This document shows, in pieces, positions 34,425-43,873 of a stretch of 64,000 bases of DNA. The translations under genes and the position numbers were made by a program. Position 1 is the first letter of the stretch; every line of letters starts with the position of its first letter. The notes below the pieces were generated by a model. It did no database searches. It was not told the DNA's origin and was given only the letters and a program-made list of their open reading frames with translations. The DNA is from JAGNGI01 sp035448825 (GTDB lineage Bacteria; Fidelibacterota; UBA2242), in contig DAOTJS010000002.1 of the NCBI GenBank assembly GCA_035448825.1, positions 124,001 to 188,000 of the forward strand, in the 5' to 3' direction.

Positions 34425-37121
34425 CTAACCGATATGCTCTTTTAGGATACGGCTAAGGTCTTCCATACGATATGGTTTAGCGATTATATCAATAAATCCA
34501 TATTTTTGCGGAACAGTCATAATCGAATCATTTATGTAGCCACTAGAAACTAAGGCTTTGACATCAGGATTGAATTTCTTCAGTTCCTGAATGGTCTCTT
34601 TACCACCCATACCTCCGACGATAGTCAAATCCATTATAACCAGATCAAATGGTTTGCCGGTATCTATAGCTTCCTTATAGGCCTTGATAGCCTCTTCGCC
34701 ATTCGGAACACACTTTACTTCATATCCCATACTGGAAATCATCTCCTGGACTACCTCGCAAATCAATTCGTCATCGTCCATCAACAGGATTCGGCCATGG
34801 CCTTCCAAAATTTGGGATTCGGATTTTTGAGTATTCTTTTGAACACCCGCTGTTGCCGGTAGATAAACCGTAAAAGTCGTGCCTTTGCCAGTTTCAGAAT
34901 CTACAAAAATATACGCATCGTGCTTTTTAAGGATCGAGTAAACCACCGATAAACCTAAACCGTTCCCGTGAGGTTTCGTGGTAAAGTAAGGATCAAATAC
35001 TTTCGACAAAAGGTTACGGGGAATACCAACTCCGGTATCCTGGACTGCAATTTTCAAGTAATATCCGGATTTTATCGGGACAAGTCCATCGGTCTTTATT
35101 TCTTCAGCACTGGCTGAAATTTTTAGTGTGCCACCGTTCGGCATGGCTTGAATGGCATTGATAACCAAATTTTGAATTACCTGGCTCAGCTGGCCACGAT
35201 CGGCCTCCACATTGGGCAAGTCCGGAGCAAAATCAAACAGGCAATTAACCGATGAGCCAACCGTAGCAAATTCAACTAATTCTCTCAAAAAACTTTCGAT
35301 CTGAATTGACTCCATAACTGGCGCGCCGCCTTTGGCAAAAGTCAACAATTGCTGGGTCAGAGTGCGTGAACGCAAAGCGGCTTTTTCGGATCTTTCGAGG
35401 ATACGGGTTATATCATTGTCTTTAACCTTCATCTTTGCCAGGGAAATATTACCCAAAATACCAGAAAGCATATTATTAAAATCATGGGCGATGCCACCAG
35501 CTAATATGCTCAGAGATTCTAACTTCTGAACCTTGATTTGTTCATCTTCCACAATTTTTTGAACGGTCACGTTACGCATTGTTCCGATATATCCCGTGAA
35601 TGCCTTATCACCATCATAGCTTGGTACGCCGTTTATTTCCAGGATAACTTCCTGACCAAGGTTGTTAACTATAGTCAATTCTAGATTCCTGATCGGCTTG
35701 CGTTTAGCGAAAAGCGCCGCAATGATCTTGCCACCTTTTTCTACAGTATCCTTAGCAATAATATCGGAATAAATCTTGCCAATGAGTTGATCGGGTGTGC
35801 GCCCTAAAATATCCTTAATATTCGGACTGATATATAAAATCCGCCCTTTATTGTCAACTTGCCAGATAATATCCAGACTGGATTCAACCAGATGGCGAAA
35901 TTTAGCCTCGCTCATCCGAAGCGCTTCTTCAGTCCGCTTAAGTTCGGTAATATCGGACATAGTCGTTTGAATCGAATGAATATTGCCTTCTTTATCTAAA
36001 ATGAAATAATCGGAAATGGAAAAAGTCCGGACTTCTCCATTTCTGGTCACATACCGGCGCTCGTGTCCCCCAATATTCGGCTTGCTACTTAATTTTTTCT
36101 CAGCGAAGGACTTGCGTGCCGATTCTTTTTCACTTTCGATAACGAAATCAAAGATCGGTCGCCCGCAAACCTCCTCTTTAGAATAGCCCATAATCTCACA
36201 CCATTGACGATTGACATCCACGATAATACCATCAGCAGTAAGGGTGTGATAAGCTATCGGTGCATATTCATATAACCAGCGAAACCGGCGAGCTGATTCA
36301 GCCAATTCAGCTTCGGCATTTTTACGCTTGGTAATATCCCGAAAAATGCTCAGCAAATAAACTTGTTCGCCGGGAACTTCCAGAAAGGAATTGGAAATTT
36401 CAAACCAGACTTTCCGACCATTCCAGAGAATAGATTCACATTCCATTAATGATTTGATGTGCCGCTGTGAGAAATTTTTACGATAATTGGCCTCGATCTC
36501 CGGACGCTCCTCCGGCGGATAGATAATCCCTACGCTGGAATTCTCCAGCACATTTCTGCGCAGACCAACCTGACGACAAAAGGCTTTATTAACGGCGACC
36601 ATTTTGCCGTCTTTATCCGATAATCGCATTCCATCAAAACTGCCTTCCCAGATTGATTGAAAACGCTTTTCGTACCCTTGCAGAGCAATATTGGCTTTAA
36701 CCTTTTCACTTATGTCCGTGATAAAACCTTCGAGTACTACGAGATTTTCGTCTCCGTTATAGATACCAACACCTTGTTCGCAAACCCACTTCTCTTGATT
36801 GTCAGCGGTTATGATCCGGTATAGCAACTGATAGGGACTCCGCTTTTTAAGAGAAGCATCAATTTCATTATAAACATATTGACGATCTTCCGGATGAATA
36901 ATCTGGCTATAGGTCATTTTATGGTCCATTATAAAATCATTAGGAGAATAACCGGTTAGTGCCCTACAACCATCACTGATGAAAATCATTGCCCTTTCGG
37001 CATCATATAAGCAACGGTAAGCCGCACCCGGTAAATTTCTCACCAAAGAAGCCAATTTATCTTCCGATTCATAGACAATTTTTTCGGCTAGACTTTCACT
37101 CGGACGTTTCATTGAATCCAT
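34425..37121 (-). CDS. Hybrid sensor histidine kinase with four PAS domains and C-terminal receiver
   Basis: 898 residues, no transmembrane segment, so cytoplasmic. PAS domains lie at about 15-145, 150-270, 275-395 and 400-525. A HisKA region has the phospho-acceptor His in LAGGIAHDFNNMLSGILGN (about 545), followed by an HATPase_c domain (about 645-755; N-box NLVINAIQAMPNGG, G-box DTGVGIP, GNGLGLSVV) and a receiver (about 775-898; acidic pair DDD, phospho-Asp in VIMDLT, Lys in AKPY). GAGGGG precedes the ATG. No cognate output regulator is adjacent. Confidence 0.92.
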   Translation of the reverse strand: MDSMKRPSESLAEKIVYESEDKLASLVRNLPGAAYRCLYDAERAMIFISDGCRALTGYSPNDFIMDHKMTYSQIIHPEDRQYVYNEIDASLKKRSPYQLLYRIITADNQEKWVCEQGVGIYNGDENLVVLEGFITDISEKVKANIALQGYEKRFQSIWEGSFDGMRLSDKDGKMVAVNKAFCRQVGLRRNVLENSSVGIIYPPEERPEIEANYRKNFSQRHIKSLMECESILWNGRKVWFEISNSFLEVPGEQVYLLSIFRDITKRKNAEAELAESARRFRWLYEYAPIAYHTLTADGIIVDVNRQWCEIMGYSKEEVCGRPIFDFVIESEKESARKSFAEKKLSSKPNIGGHERRYVTRNGEVRTFSISDYFILDKEGNIHSIQTTMSDITELKRTEEALRMSEAKFRHLVESSLDIIWQVDNKGRILYISPNIKDILGRTPDQLIGKIYSDIIAKDTVEKGGKIIAALFAKRKPIRNLELTIVNNLGQEVILEINGVPSYDGDKAFTGYIGTMRNVTVQKIVEDEQIKVQKLESLSILAGGIAHDFNNMLSGILGNISLAKMKVKDNDITRILERSEKAALRSRTLTQQLLTFAKGGAPVMESIQIESFLRELVEFATVGSSVNCLFDFAPDLPNVEADRGQLSQVIQNLVINAIQAMPNGGTLKISASAEEIKTDGLVPIKSGYYLKIAVQDTGVGIPRNLLSKVFDPYFTTKPHGNGLGLSVVYSILKKHDAYIFVDSETGKGTTFTVYLPATAGVQKNTQKSESQILEGHGRILLMDDDELICEVVQEMISSMGYEVKCVPNGEEAIKAYKEAIDTGKPFDLVIMDLTIVGGMGGKETIQELKKFNPDVKALVSSGYINDSIMTVPQKYGFIDIIAKPYRMEDLSRILKEHIG

Positions 37122-37205
37122 CTCAACCCCTCAATTTTATTAGAATTCCAAATTCTCCAAAATATTACCTCACACAATACTATCCCCGAAACAGGTTATG
37201 TACTT

Positions 37206-37234
37206 TTTATATTGTGTTTCTTTTTCACAGACAA
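37206..37234 (-). promoter_or_regulatory. Promoter of the histidine kinase gene
   Basis: Minus strand TTGTCT (37234-37229), 17 bp, TATAAA (37211-37206), 85 bp before the ATG. Confidence 0.5.
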
Positions 37235-37361
37235 ATACTAAAAAATAATAATTAATTATGCAAGTCGTTTTTTTGGGTCGAGGTTGAGGTTAGGGCTTAG
37301 AAAAAGACCAATAATATGAAACCGAATGTTTTTGTAATCGGTTACTAATTAATTTTATTGA

Positions 37362-37383
37362 ATATGTGACATAAATCACATAT
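37362..37383. promoter_or_regulatory. CRP-like operator palindrome
   Basis: ATATGTGA, CATAAA, TCACATAT: perfect 8-bp arms with the TGTGA-N6-TCACA core of CRP-family sites. It lies about 130 bp upstream of the predicted kinase promoter and about 100 bp downstream of the YccF stop codon. Confidence 0.6.
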
Positions 37384-37480
37384 AACTAAATATTATTGCG
37401 GTAAGCAACTGCCCAATAGTATTAGAAATTAAAAAGCAAATACTTTTCTGTGTTGATTTGAGTCCTCAGAAAATCATCTT

Positions 37481-37867
37481 CTATTTATCCGGAAATGGCT
37501 GAACTTCCCGCCCGAATGGCATCAACGCCAGTGACAGCAATTTGAGATGCTGTCTGGCAAAAGGAATCCCGATAATCGTGATAGCACACAACACTGCGAA
37601 AACCAAATGCACTGCCGCCAGCTCCAATCCGCCAAATACCAACCAGACAACGTTCATCACAGTCGTTAAACAACCCGGCTCTGACTCCTTATTGACGATC
37701 TTTTGGCCAAACGGCATCAATCCCAGCACCGAAAGCTTAAAACATTGCATACCGAATGGAATACCAACGATGGTCAGACACAGTACCACACCGCCAAATA
37801 AATAAAGGAAAAAAATTAGAATCCCGCCACCCAGAAAAATCCACAGGATATTACCAAGTATTGTCAT
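37481..37867 (-). CDS. YccF domain membrane protein
   Basis: 128 residues with two tandem YccF units, each containing IVGIPFGMQCFKLSVLGLMPFG or the equivalent IIGIPFARQHLKLLSLALMPFG (near 38-58 and 97-118) and hydrophobic helices (about 10-30 and 72-95). YccF proteins are inner-membrane proteins of unknown function. Full length for the family; probably expressed alone or by read-through from the CpXC gene 109 bp upstream. Confidence 0.88.
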   Translation of the reverse strand: MTILGNILWIFLGGGILIFFLYLFGGVVLCLTIVGIPFGMQCFKLSVLGLMPFGQKIVNKESEPGCLTTVMNVVWLVFGGLELAAVHLVFAVLCAITIIGIPFARQHLKLLSLALMPFGREVQPFPDK

Positions 37868-37976
37868 AATGACTCCTACCTAAGAATTAGCAGTCTGAAT
37901 ACAAATCATGACTGCCTAAACATTTCAAGATCTCATAAATTCAACTACTCACCGATTTCACGGCTAAGACTAATGC

Positions 37977-38408
37977 TCAATCTAACAGCACCTTGCCGGT
38001 TCGATGAAAATCAAACAAAACTTCCCTGAAAACGATAAAAGTAACTAATTCATCCATATTAAAAACTATATGCAGATATCGCATATAGTCTGGCACTTCC
38101 AGTCCGGCACTTTCACCTCCGGCATAGGTTCCATCAATCTGGAACTGTTTCAGGAACTTTTCGTCGCGGATCACGGCGGTCGGGAAATAATGCGCTGCGA
38201 TTTGTCTATCCGGATCAACGTATAAAAACGGCACCGGGATAAAGGTTTTCTGCTGGCAATTTTCACAAACCAACAGGTTTATTTTACCCTCGAATAATTC
38301 CTTTTTCACTTCCTTGTCAAGCGCTACATTGAGCGACTGCCAAATTTTTACGCTTTGCTCGTGTTGGCAATGAGGGCAAACGACGATTTTGGTTTCATTA
38401 ATTGACAT
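37977..38408 (-). CDS. CpXC domain protein
   Basis: 143 residues with two zinc-ribbon-like CxxC pairs: CPHCQHEQ (about 12-19) and CENCQQKT (about 52-59), followed by the conserved FLYVDPDRQIAAHYFP. This is the CpXC family; the Cys pairs probably bind Zn. Function is not established. It lies 23 bp after the S9 peptidase gene on the same strand and is likely in its operon. Confidence 0.82.
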   Translation of the reverse strand: MSINETKIVVCPHCQHEQSVKIWQSLNVALDKEVKKELFEGKINLLVCENCQQKTFIPVPFLYVDPDRQIAAHYFPTAVIRDEKFLKQFQIDGTYAGGESAGLEVPDYMRYLHIVFNMDELVTFIVFREVLFDFHRTGKVLLD

Positions 38409-38431
38409 TGCGTTTTTCCTTTTAGGATTAA

Positions 38432-40558
38432 TTATTCGCGAATTCCAAGTTTATCAAAAATAAAGGCGTATTTAAAGGCAACTTCCTTCAGGTAATCATA
38501 GCGCCCAGTTGCTGAAAAATGGCCTTTGCCCATATCAGTTTTCAAGAGCAATACGTTATCGTCGGTCTTCATTGCTCGCAGTTTGGCAGTCCATTTGGCA
38601 GGTTCCCAATAAGCTACGCGTGGGTCATTCAATCCAGCCGTAATTAACATATGCGGATATGCTTTAGGTTCGACATTGTCGTATGGCGAATAGGATTTCA
38701 TATAATTGTAATACTTTTCCAGATTGGGATTGCCCCATTCCTCCCATTCAATCACCGTCAGCGGAATCGAACGATCAAGCATTGTATTGATCAAATCCAC
38801 AAACGGTACCTCGGCTACTACGACTTTAAATAATTCCGGACGCATATTGACCACCGCACCCATCAGCAAGCCACCGGCGCTTCCGCCATTGATGACCAGC
38901 TTTTCGGCTGAGGTATATTTATCAGCAATTAACATTTCGGCGCAAGCGATGAAATCGGTGAAAGTATTGCGCTTTCTTAAAAGCTTACCGTCTTCATACC
39001 ACTGACGCCCCATTTCACCACCGCCACGCACGTGCGCAATTGCATAAACAAATCCGCGATCCAGCAGACTTAGCCGGATTGAAGAAAAACGCGCTTCGCT
39101 AGGAATCCCATAAGCTCCATAACCGTAAAGCAAAAGCGGATGCGAACCGTCCCTGACCATACCTTTCTTGTAAACCAGAGAAATCGGCACTTTAACCCCG
39201 CCTTCAGCAACGGCATAGATTCTTTCCGATTGATACTGCGCCTGATCGTAGCCGCCCAGTACCTCGTCTTGTTTTTTCAATTCACGGGTCCGACTTTCCA
39301 GATCATAATCATAAACTGAATTAGGCGTCACTAACGATGTATAACGGAATCGTAAAATTTTCGTATTGAAATCGGGATTATTACCACCATCAATGGTATA
39401 GGCTGGTTCAGGAAAATCTACATAATGCGTTGCACCAGTATTTAAATTCTCAACCCGGATTTGCTCCAGGCCATTTTCTCGTTCATATACAACCAAATGG
39501 TCGCGGAACAGATCAATACCACTCAACAAAATGTCCGGGCGATGAGGAATTTTCTCCCGCCAATTGCGTTTTTCGGGTCTGGCTACCGGGGTTTCCAGCA
39601 AACGAAAATTTATGGCATTTTCATTGGTTAAAATATAAAACTTGTCGCTATGGTGATCAACGTAATATTCTACCCCGGTCTTACGTGGGCAGAATAATTG
39701 AAATTGTCCGTCCGGCTGGTTAGCCAATAGGTAATGAACTTCGGTTGTGATCTGGCTACCTAATGTCAAAATTAGATAACTTTGACTCCGTGTTTTTGAT
39801 ATATTGAGATAAAACTTTTCATCCGGTTCGTGAAAAACCATAACATCATTTTCCGGCGTTTGGCTGAGTTGATGACGCCAGAGTTTGTCCGGCCGCAGGA
39901 TCGTATCGAGGGTCGTATAGAAAACGGTGCGGTTATCGTTCGCCCATTCCAGTCCATAAGAAACATCGCGAATTGTATCCGGCAACATCTGGCCATTGAC
40001 CAGGTTTTTGAAAACCAACATATGCTTTTCCGAACCATTGAAGTCAACGGCAAACGCCAGCAAATTATGATCGGGACTTACCTTGAACTCGCCGATCGAG
40101 CAGTATTTCTGCCCGCTGGCCAGCCGGTTCTGATCCAGCAGGATTTCCTCTTGAGCATCCAGCGAGCCTTTCTTGCGGCAATAGATCGGATATTGATTAC
40201 CTTTTACTGTTCGGTTGTAATAGTAAAAGCTGTCAATTTTAACCGGCACGGACTCATCCGTTTCCTTAATCCGGGCTAACATTTCCTTGTAAAGCTTTTT
40301 CTGGAAACGGCGAGTCGGCTTCATAACCGCCTCAGTGTAGGCGTTCTCGTCCTCGAGATATTGGATGACTTCCGGATTAGATTTGTCCCTTAGCCAGGCA
40401 TAATTATCAATTAGCGTATCGCCCAGAACAATCGTCATTTTCGGTTCGATTTTCGCCGTCGGCGGGTTCACTGGTCGGGAGGGACAACCGCTTAGCCAGA
40501 ACATCAGCGCCAGGCTGAAGGCTGATAGGATTATTGTTGGTTGTTTTTTGAAATTCAT
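38432..40558 (-). CDS. S9A prolyl oligopeptidase / oligopeptidase B-like lipoprotein
   Basis: 708 residues. The N-terminus MNFKKQPTIILSAFSL..WLSGC has a lipobox (Cys near 25), so the enzyme is anchored to a membrane outside the cytoplasm. The beta-propeller (about 95-440) is followed by an alpha/beta-hydrolase domain with the catalytic Ser in NGGSAGGLLMG (about 555), Asp in GLNDPRVAYWEP (about 640) and His in GKGHFSATGRYD. The overall pattern resembles PtrB (cleaves after basic residues), but specificity cannot be read with certainty. Confidence 0.92.
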   Translation of the reverse strand: MNFKKQPTIILSAFSLALMFWLSGCPSRPVNPPTAKIEPKMTIVLGDTLIDNYAWLRDKSNPEVIQYLEDENAYTEAVMKPTRRFQKKLYKEMLARIKETDESVPVKIDSFYYYNRTVKGNQYPIYCRKKGSLDAQEEILLDQNRLASGQKYCSIGEFKVSPDHNLLAFAVDFNGSEKHMLVFKNLVNGQMLPDTIRDVSYGLEWANDNRTVFYTTLDTILRPDKLWRHQLSQTPENDVMVFHEPDEKFYLNISKTRSQSYLILTLGSQITTEVHYLLANQPDGQFQLFCPRKTGVEYYVDHHSDKFYILTNENAINFRLLETPVARPEKRNWREKIPHRPDILLSGIDLFRDHLVVYERENGLEQIRVENLNTGATHYVDFPEPAYTIDGGNNPDFNTKILRFRYTSLVTPNSVYDYDLESRTRELKKQDEVLGGYDQAQYQSERIYAVAEGGVKVPISLVYKKGMVRDGSHPLLLYGYGAYGIPSEARFSSIRLSLLDRGFVYAIAHVRGGGEMGRQWYEDGKLLRKRNTFTDFIACAEMLIADKYTSAEKLVINGGSAGGLLMGAVVNMRPELFKVVVAEVPFVDLINTMLDRSIPLTVIEWEEWGNPNLEKYYNYMKSYSPYDNVEPKAYPHMLITAGLNDPRVAYWEPAKWTAKLRAMKTDDNVLLLKTDMGKGHFSATGRYDYLKEVAFKYAFIFDKLGIRE

Positions 40559-40570
40559 ATTATCTCCTGA

Positions 40571-41059
40571 TTATTTTTCGGATGGCTTGATCAATTCGGT
40601 AGTTTCAAATAAAATATAATTCGTCTTGGACATTCCCAGCTGGCGATAGGTTGTCTGGGCAATCCGGTTATCGCGCTCGACGTAAAGCCGCAAACCGCAG
40701 ACATTACCAGCTTTGAGAGCGGCTTCTTGAATATGGTCATACATTTTCTGGTAAATTCCGCGGCGCCGAAACTCTGGGCGGACATAAACACTCTGAATCC
40801 ACCAGAAAAGCCCGTTGCGCCAATCGCTCCATTCATAGGTAATCATCAAGCACCCAACATTCCGACTATCAACTTCTGCCACGATATAAAAGCCCCATTC
40901 TGGATTTTGGAAAAGGGCGTGTACTCCTGCAGAAATTATTTCCGGTTTCAGAACCCGTTTTTCGGTCTCTTGCGCCATAGCCTGATTAAAAGCAATCAAA
41001 TCGTCCGCATCGGATAGTCGGGCGGTTCGAATTAAAATTTCCGTGTTATTTTCTACCAT
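40571..41059 (-). CDS. GNAT family N-acetyltransferase
   Basis: 162 residues with the acetyl-CoA loop RPEFRRRGIYQKMYDHI (about 95-111; the R/Q-x-x-G-x-G/A motif here reads RRRGIY) and the preceding beta strand QSVYV. RimI-like fold; substrate unknown. It is 12 bp upstream of the S9 peptidase gene and probably the first gene of that operon. Confidence 0.85.
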   Translation of the reverse strand: MVENNTEILIRTARLSDADDLIAFNQAMAQETEKRVLKPEIISAGVHALFQNPEWGFYIVAEVDSRNVGCLMITYEWSDWRNGLFWWIQSVYVRPEFRRRGIYQKMYDHIQEAALKAGNVCGLRLYVERDNRIAQTTYRQLGMSKTNYILFETTELIKPSEK

Positions 41060-41325
41060 CTATTCTTCGCTATTTGACGGCATTAATACTAAACATTATT
41101 CAGAAGATTATGAAATAGTTTTCCTGATCGCCGAATATTTTTTACCCCAAAGTGAATAGTGGATTCAATTCCAAATTGTAAATCATCAGATAAAGACTCA
41201 ACCGTTTGTCGAAATTAATCTGAAAAATCAATTATGTTAATGCAGGGCTTCTCCCAATATTTTATTTGCTTATCTTCTTGGTTGTTGATAACCTGAATAA
41301 TATAGTTTTGAACAATTGGATAAGT

Positions 41326-41350
41326 CTTCTTTATCCCATACAGGGAATAA
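41326..41350 (+). repeat. Element C, copy 2
   Basis: Matches 7328-7352 at 22 of 25 positions around ATCCCATACAGG. Confidence 0.5.
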
Positions 41351-41533
41351 TTTTTTACATTTCAATGATCTACAATACCCTGACCGCTACGCGGTGAAGC
41401 CAAATCTAAAAAATATGTCATCCCAAAAAAGACTGTAAGTCTTATTTTATTGTAGAAACTTTTACTCCCAAAAATTTTTACCTAACTGAGGCTAAACCTG
41501 CTAAAAATTAGAGAAAACCTTGTGTAAATCCTG

Positions 41534-41556
41534 TCTCACCAGAGACTCCTTCGGAG
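41534..41556 (-). repeat. Fragment of the composite repeat
   Basis: 23 nt on the minus strand that match 1094-1116 at 22 positions (the CTCCGxAGGAGTCTCTGG core). The rest of the composite element is not visible here. Confidence 0.6.
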
Positions 41557-41678
41557 TTTATCCTGTCAAAAAATATTCACATCCTTTTATTCTGTGCCTT
41601 ATATGCTCAGCGGTTAATGAAAAAATTAGGCTTTTCCGAACTAAGCTGATTAACTTTTGATGATTTTTAATCTTTCGT

Positions 41679-42734
41679 ATGCATACGTCTGCTAAAATAA
41701 ATCTGAAGGGGCTTAATCTGGAAGAAATTACTTCGCAATTGGCTGCGCTTGGTGAAAAACCGTACCGTGCCCGCCAGATTTATCAATGGCTTTATCAGAA
41801 AAACGCCACCGACTGGAACCAAATGACCAATATTCCTCTGGTGCTTCGTACGAAATTGGCTGAACGCTTTGAATTGAACTCTGTTCATCTGAAGAAAACA
41901 GCGCATAGCCAGATTGACGGTTCGGTGAAATTTTTATTCGAACTGGCTGATGGCCATCTAATTGAGGCAGTCTATATGCCGGAAGAACGCCGCCGCACTG
42001 TTTGCCTGTCTTCACAAGTCGGCTGTCCAATCGGATGCGCCTTCTGCGCCACCGGCCTAATGGGCTTAAAACGTAATCTAACCGCCGGAGAAATTGTTGA
42101 CCAGCTGCTTTTCATCAATGCCAATATGCCCAATCCAGCCACCAATGTGGTTTTTATGGGTATGGGCGAACCTTTTCTGAATTATGAGAACGTCATCCAC
42201 GCCGCCCAGATTTTTAATAGTGAGCTAGGTCCGGAACTCTCCGCACGCCATATTACGATTTCGACCTGCGGCATAATTCCGGGCATAAAGCGCTTTACGG
42301 CCGAAGACCAGCGCTTTAAACTCGCCATCTCGCTCAATGCCACTACCGATGACCAGCGGGATAAAATTATTCCTGTGAACCACAAATATCCTATAAAAGA
42401 GCTATTGAATGCCGCCAAAAATTACACTCGTGTCTCCCGCCGTCGGGTGACTTTCGAATATATCCTGATTGCCGGATTAAATGATACTACGGAAGACGCC
42501 CGACGCCTGGTCAAATTGCTCAGTCCAATTCCCTGCAAGCTCAATCTTATTCCTTATAACGAAAATCCACAATTCCCGTACCACGCCCCAAACGAGGAAC
42601 ATTTGAACGAATTCATCCGGGAAATTTACCGGGCGCCTTTTGCGGTAACAGTTCGGCGTAGTAAAGGCCTTGACATCGCCGCGGCTTGCGGACAACTATA
42701 TGTTACTGAACAAAACAAGCGTAACATGGATTAA
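41679..42734 (+). CDS. rlmN: Dual-specificity rRNA/tRNA adenine-C2 methyltransferase RlmN
   Basis: 351 residues. The radical-SAM cluster motif CPIGCAFCATG (about 117-127) and the mechanistic Cys in SKGLDIAAACGQLY (about 338) are both present, as is GMGEPFLNYENV. RlmN methylates A2503 of 23S rRNA and A37 of some tRNAs. The start is ATG at 41679; no clear ribosome site is visible. Confidence 0.95.
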   Translation: MHTSAKINLKGLNLEEITSQLAALGEKPYRARQIYQWLYQKNATDWNQMTNIPLVLRTKLAERFELNSVHLKKTAHSQIDGSVKFLFELADGHLIEAVYMPEERRRTVCLSSQVGCPIGCAFCATGLMGLKRNLTAGEIVDQLLFINANMPNPATNVVFMGMGEPFLNYENVIHAAQIFNSELGPELSARHITISTCGIIPGIKRFTAEDQRFKLAISLNATTDDQRDKIIPVNHKYPIKELLNAAKNYTRVSRRRVTFEYILIAGLNDTTEDARRLVKLLSPIPCKLNLIPYNENPQFPYHAPNEEHLNEFIREIYRAPFAVTVRRSKGLDIAAACGQLYVTEQNKRNMD

Positions 42735-42965
42735 GCCGAACTTGCTACTCTTAGTTTCTGTCTGAAGACTTATTTATTCAAACTTGACACAAGTTATTCA
42801 GTCCAGTTGAATGGTCCAATCCGAACTTAAGTCAAGTCGCTTTAGGCGGCTTAATTCAAGTTCTTACTTTCCACCCAATTGTCGGAAATGAATTCTTGCA
42901 ATTATGCGTCTATTTATATTATCTATTTAAAAACGTGGGCAACGATTATCGGAAAGATACGCTAG

Positions 42966-43271
42966 CTACTCTTTTTTGAGGCTTTCCTTGACTTTCTCGA
43001 CGGCTTCTTCAGCACTCTTTTGAAGTTTATCAGTTACCTTTTCAGCGCCGGTCTTTGATACGGACTCTACATCTTCCTGAATGCGGTCAATGATTTTCTT
43101 AGGCTGAGCAATCTTATAAGTCAAGCCGACCGCCAGTGCCAGAATAATAAATGAAACGATTGCCCATTTTAGCAGACGTGCTACGACCATTATAATAAAT
43201 AAAATCAGGGCGGCGGCCAGCGCAACACCAATGATCGGGTGAGAAGTCAAATAGCTGATCCATACATCCAT
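42966..43271 (-). CDS. Small membrane protein with charged helical tail
   Basis: 101 residues from ATG 43271 (GGGG seven bases upstream), preferred over the in-frame TTG at 43283. Two hydrophobic segments (about 10-30 and 34-52) are followed by a long Lys/Glu-rich amphipathic helix (about 55-101: DRIQEDVESVSKTGAEKV). No known family. It is 16 bp after the PadR regulator gene and likely co-transcribed, so it may be a target or partner of that regulator. Confidence 0.68.
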   Translation of the reverse strand: MDVWISYLTSHPIIGVALAAALILFIIMVVARLLKWAIVSFIILALAVGLTYKIAQPKKIIDRIQEDVESVSKTGAEKVTDKLQKSAEEAVEKVKESLKKE

Positions 43272-43287
43272 AATAATCCCCAAATTT

Positions 43288-43812
43288 TTAGGTTAAAAGT
43301 AATCCCATTAATTCGCGAATCCACTTGCGCTCAGCTTGTAAAATGACCAGTGGTCGGGTTAATAAGGCGCGCTGAACCTGATCATTCGGATTCGAGAGAG
43401 CAGTCAGGTCACGAACTTTACTTTGAATCTGCCGACCCAGTTCAGCTTCATAGAGCGTTAATGCCTCTCGCAACACCTCTTTACTCAGGATACCGCTATA
43501 GGTTAGACCGGTTTCAAAGAGTGAAGGTTGATGTTGTGGTTGGGAAAGTGCCTTGATAATTTCCTCATAAAAAACCTGACGCCCCTTGGGTGTAATTGAA
43601 TAAATTCTGCGGGCGGGTAAGCCTTTCTGCGGTTCCAAATTACTCGCCAGAAGACCGTTTTTCTGCATTTTGTTTAAGACGGCGTAAATTGTTGAGAATC
43701 CAATATGGGTGCGTTCGCGAATCCCGCGCCCGCCAATAATTTTTTCAATATTGTAAGCATGGGTATCACCTTCCGAAACAATCCCAAGTATATTGAGCTC
43801 AAGATTAGTCAT
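43288..43812 (-). CDS. PadR family transcriptional regulator
   Basis: 174 residues: an N-terminal winged helix (about 1-85: ILGIVSEGDTHAYNIEKIIGGRG, IYAVLNKMQKNGLLAS, ARRIYSITPKGRQVFYEE) and a C-terminal dimerisation helix region (Vir_act_alpha_C-like, about 95-174). PadR proteins usually repress a neighbouring gene; the small membrane protein just downstream is the obvious candidate. No operator was recognised. Confidence 0.9.
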   Translation of the reverse strand: MTNLELNILGIVSEGDTHAYNIEKIIGGRGIRERTHIGFSTIYAVLNKMQKNGLLASNLEPQKGLPARRIYSITPKGRQVFYEEIIKALSQPQHQPSLFETGLTYSGILSKEVLREALTLYEAELGRQIQSKVRDLTALSNPNDQVQRALLTRPLVILQAERKWIRELMGLLLT

Positions 43813-43873
43813 CTTTGTTCTCCTCTAGAAACGGGCGGTTACGACTAAGGTTAGCATTTATCGCCACCGGAAT

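Larger units (their letters stand above)
37122..37480. other. Intergenic region upstream of the histidine kinase
   Basis: AT-rich; it contains the kinase promoter, a CRP-like palindrome and a short TCGAGGTTGAGGTTAGGGCTTAG-like tract (about 37276-37300) resembling the outer box of the composite repeats. No gene seen. Confidence 0.6.
41060..41678. other. 619-bp intergenic region between divergent genes, no gene
   Basis: Contains element C copy 2 (41326-41350), an ACCGC-TAC-GCGGT hairpin (about 41382-41394) and a 23-nt fragment of the composite repeat (41534-41556). Promoters of the GNAT operon and rlmN must lie here, but none stands out. Confidence 0.6.

Noticed and set aside
42735..42965. AACTTGACACAAGTT palindrome and nearby AAGTCAAG repeats as an operator
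   Set aside because: It lies between convergent gene ends and no promoter faces it; more likely a weak terminator or chance.
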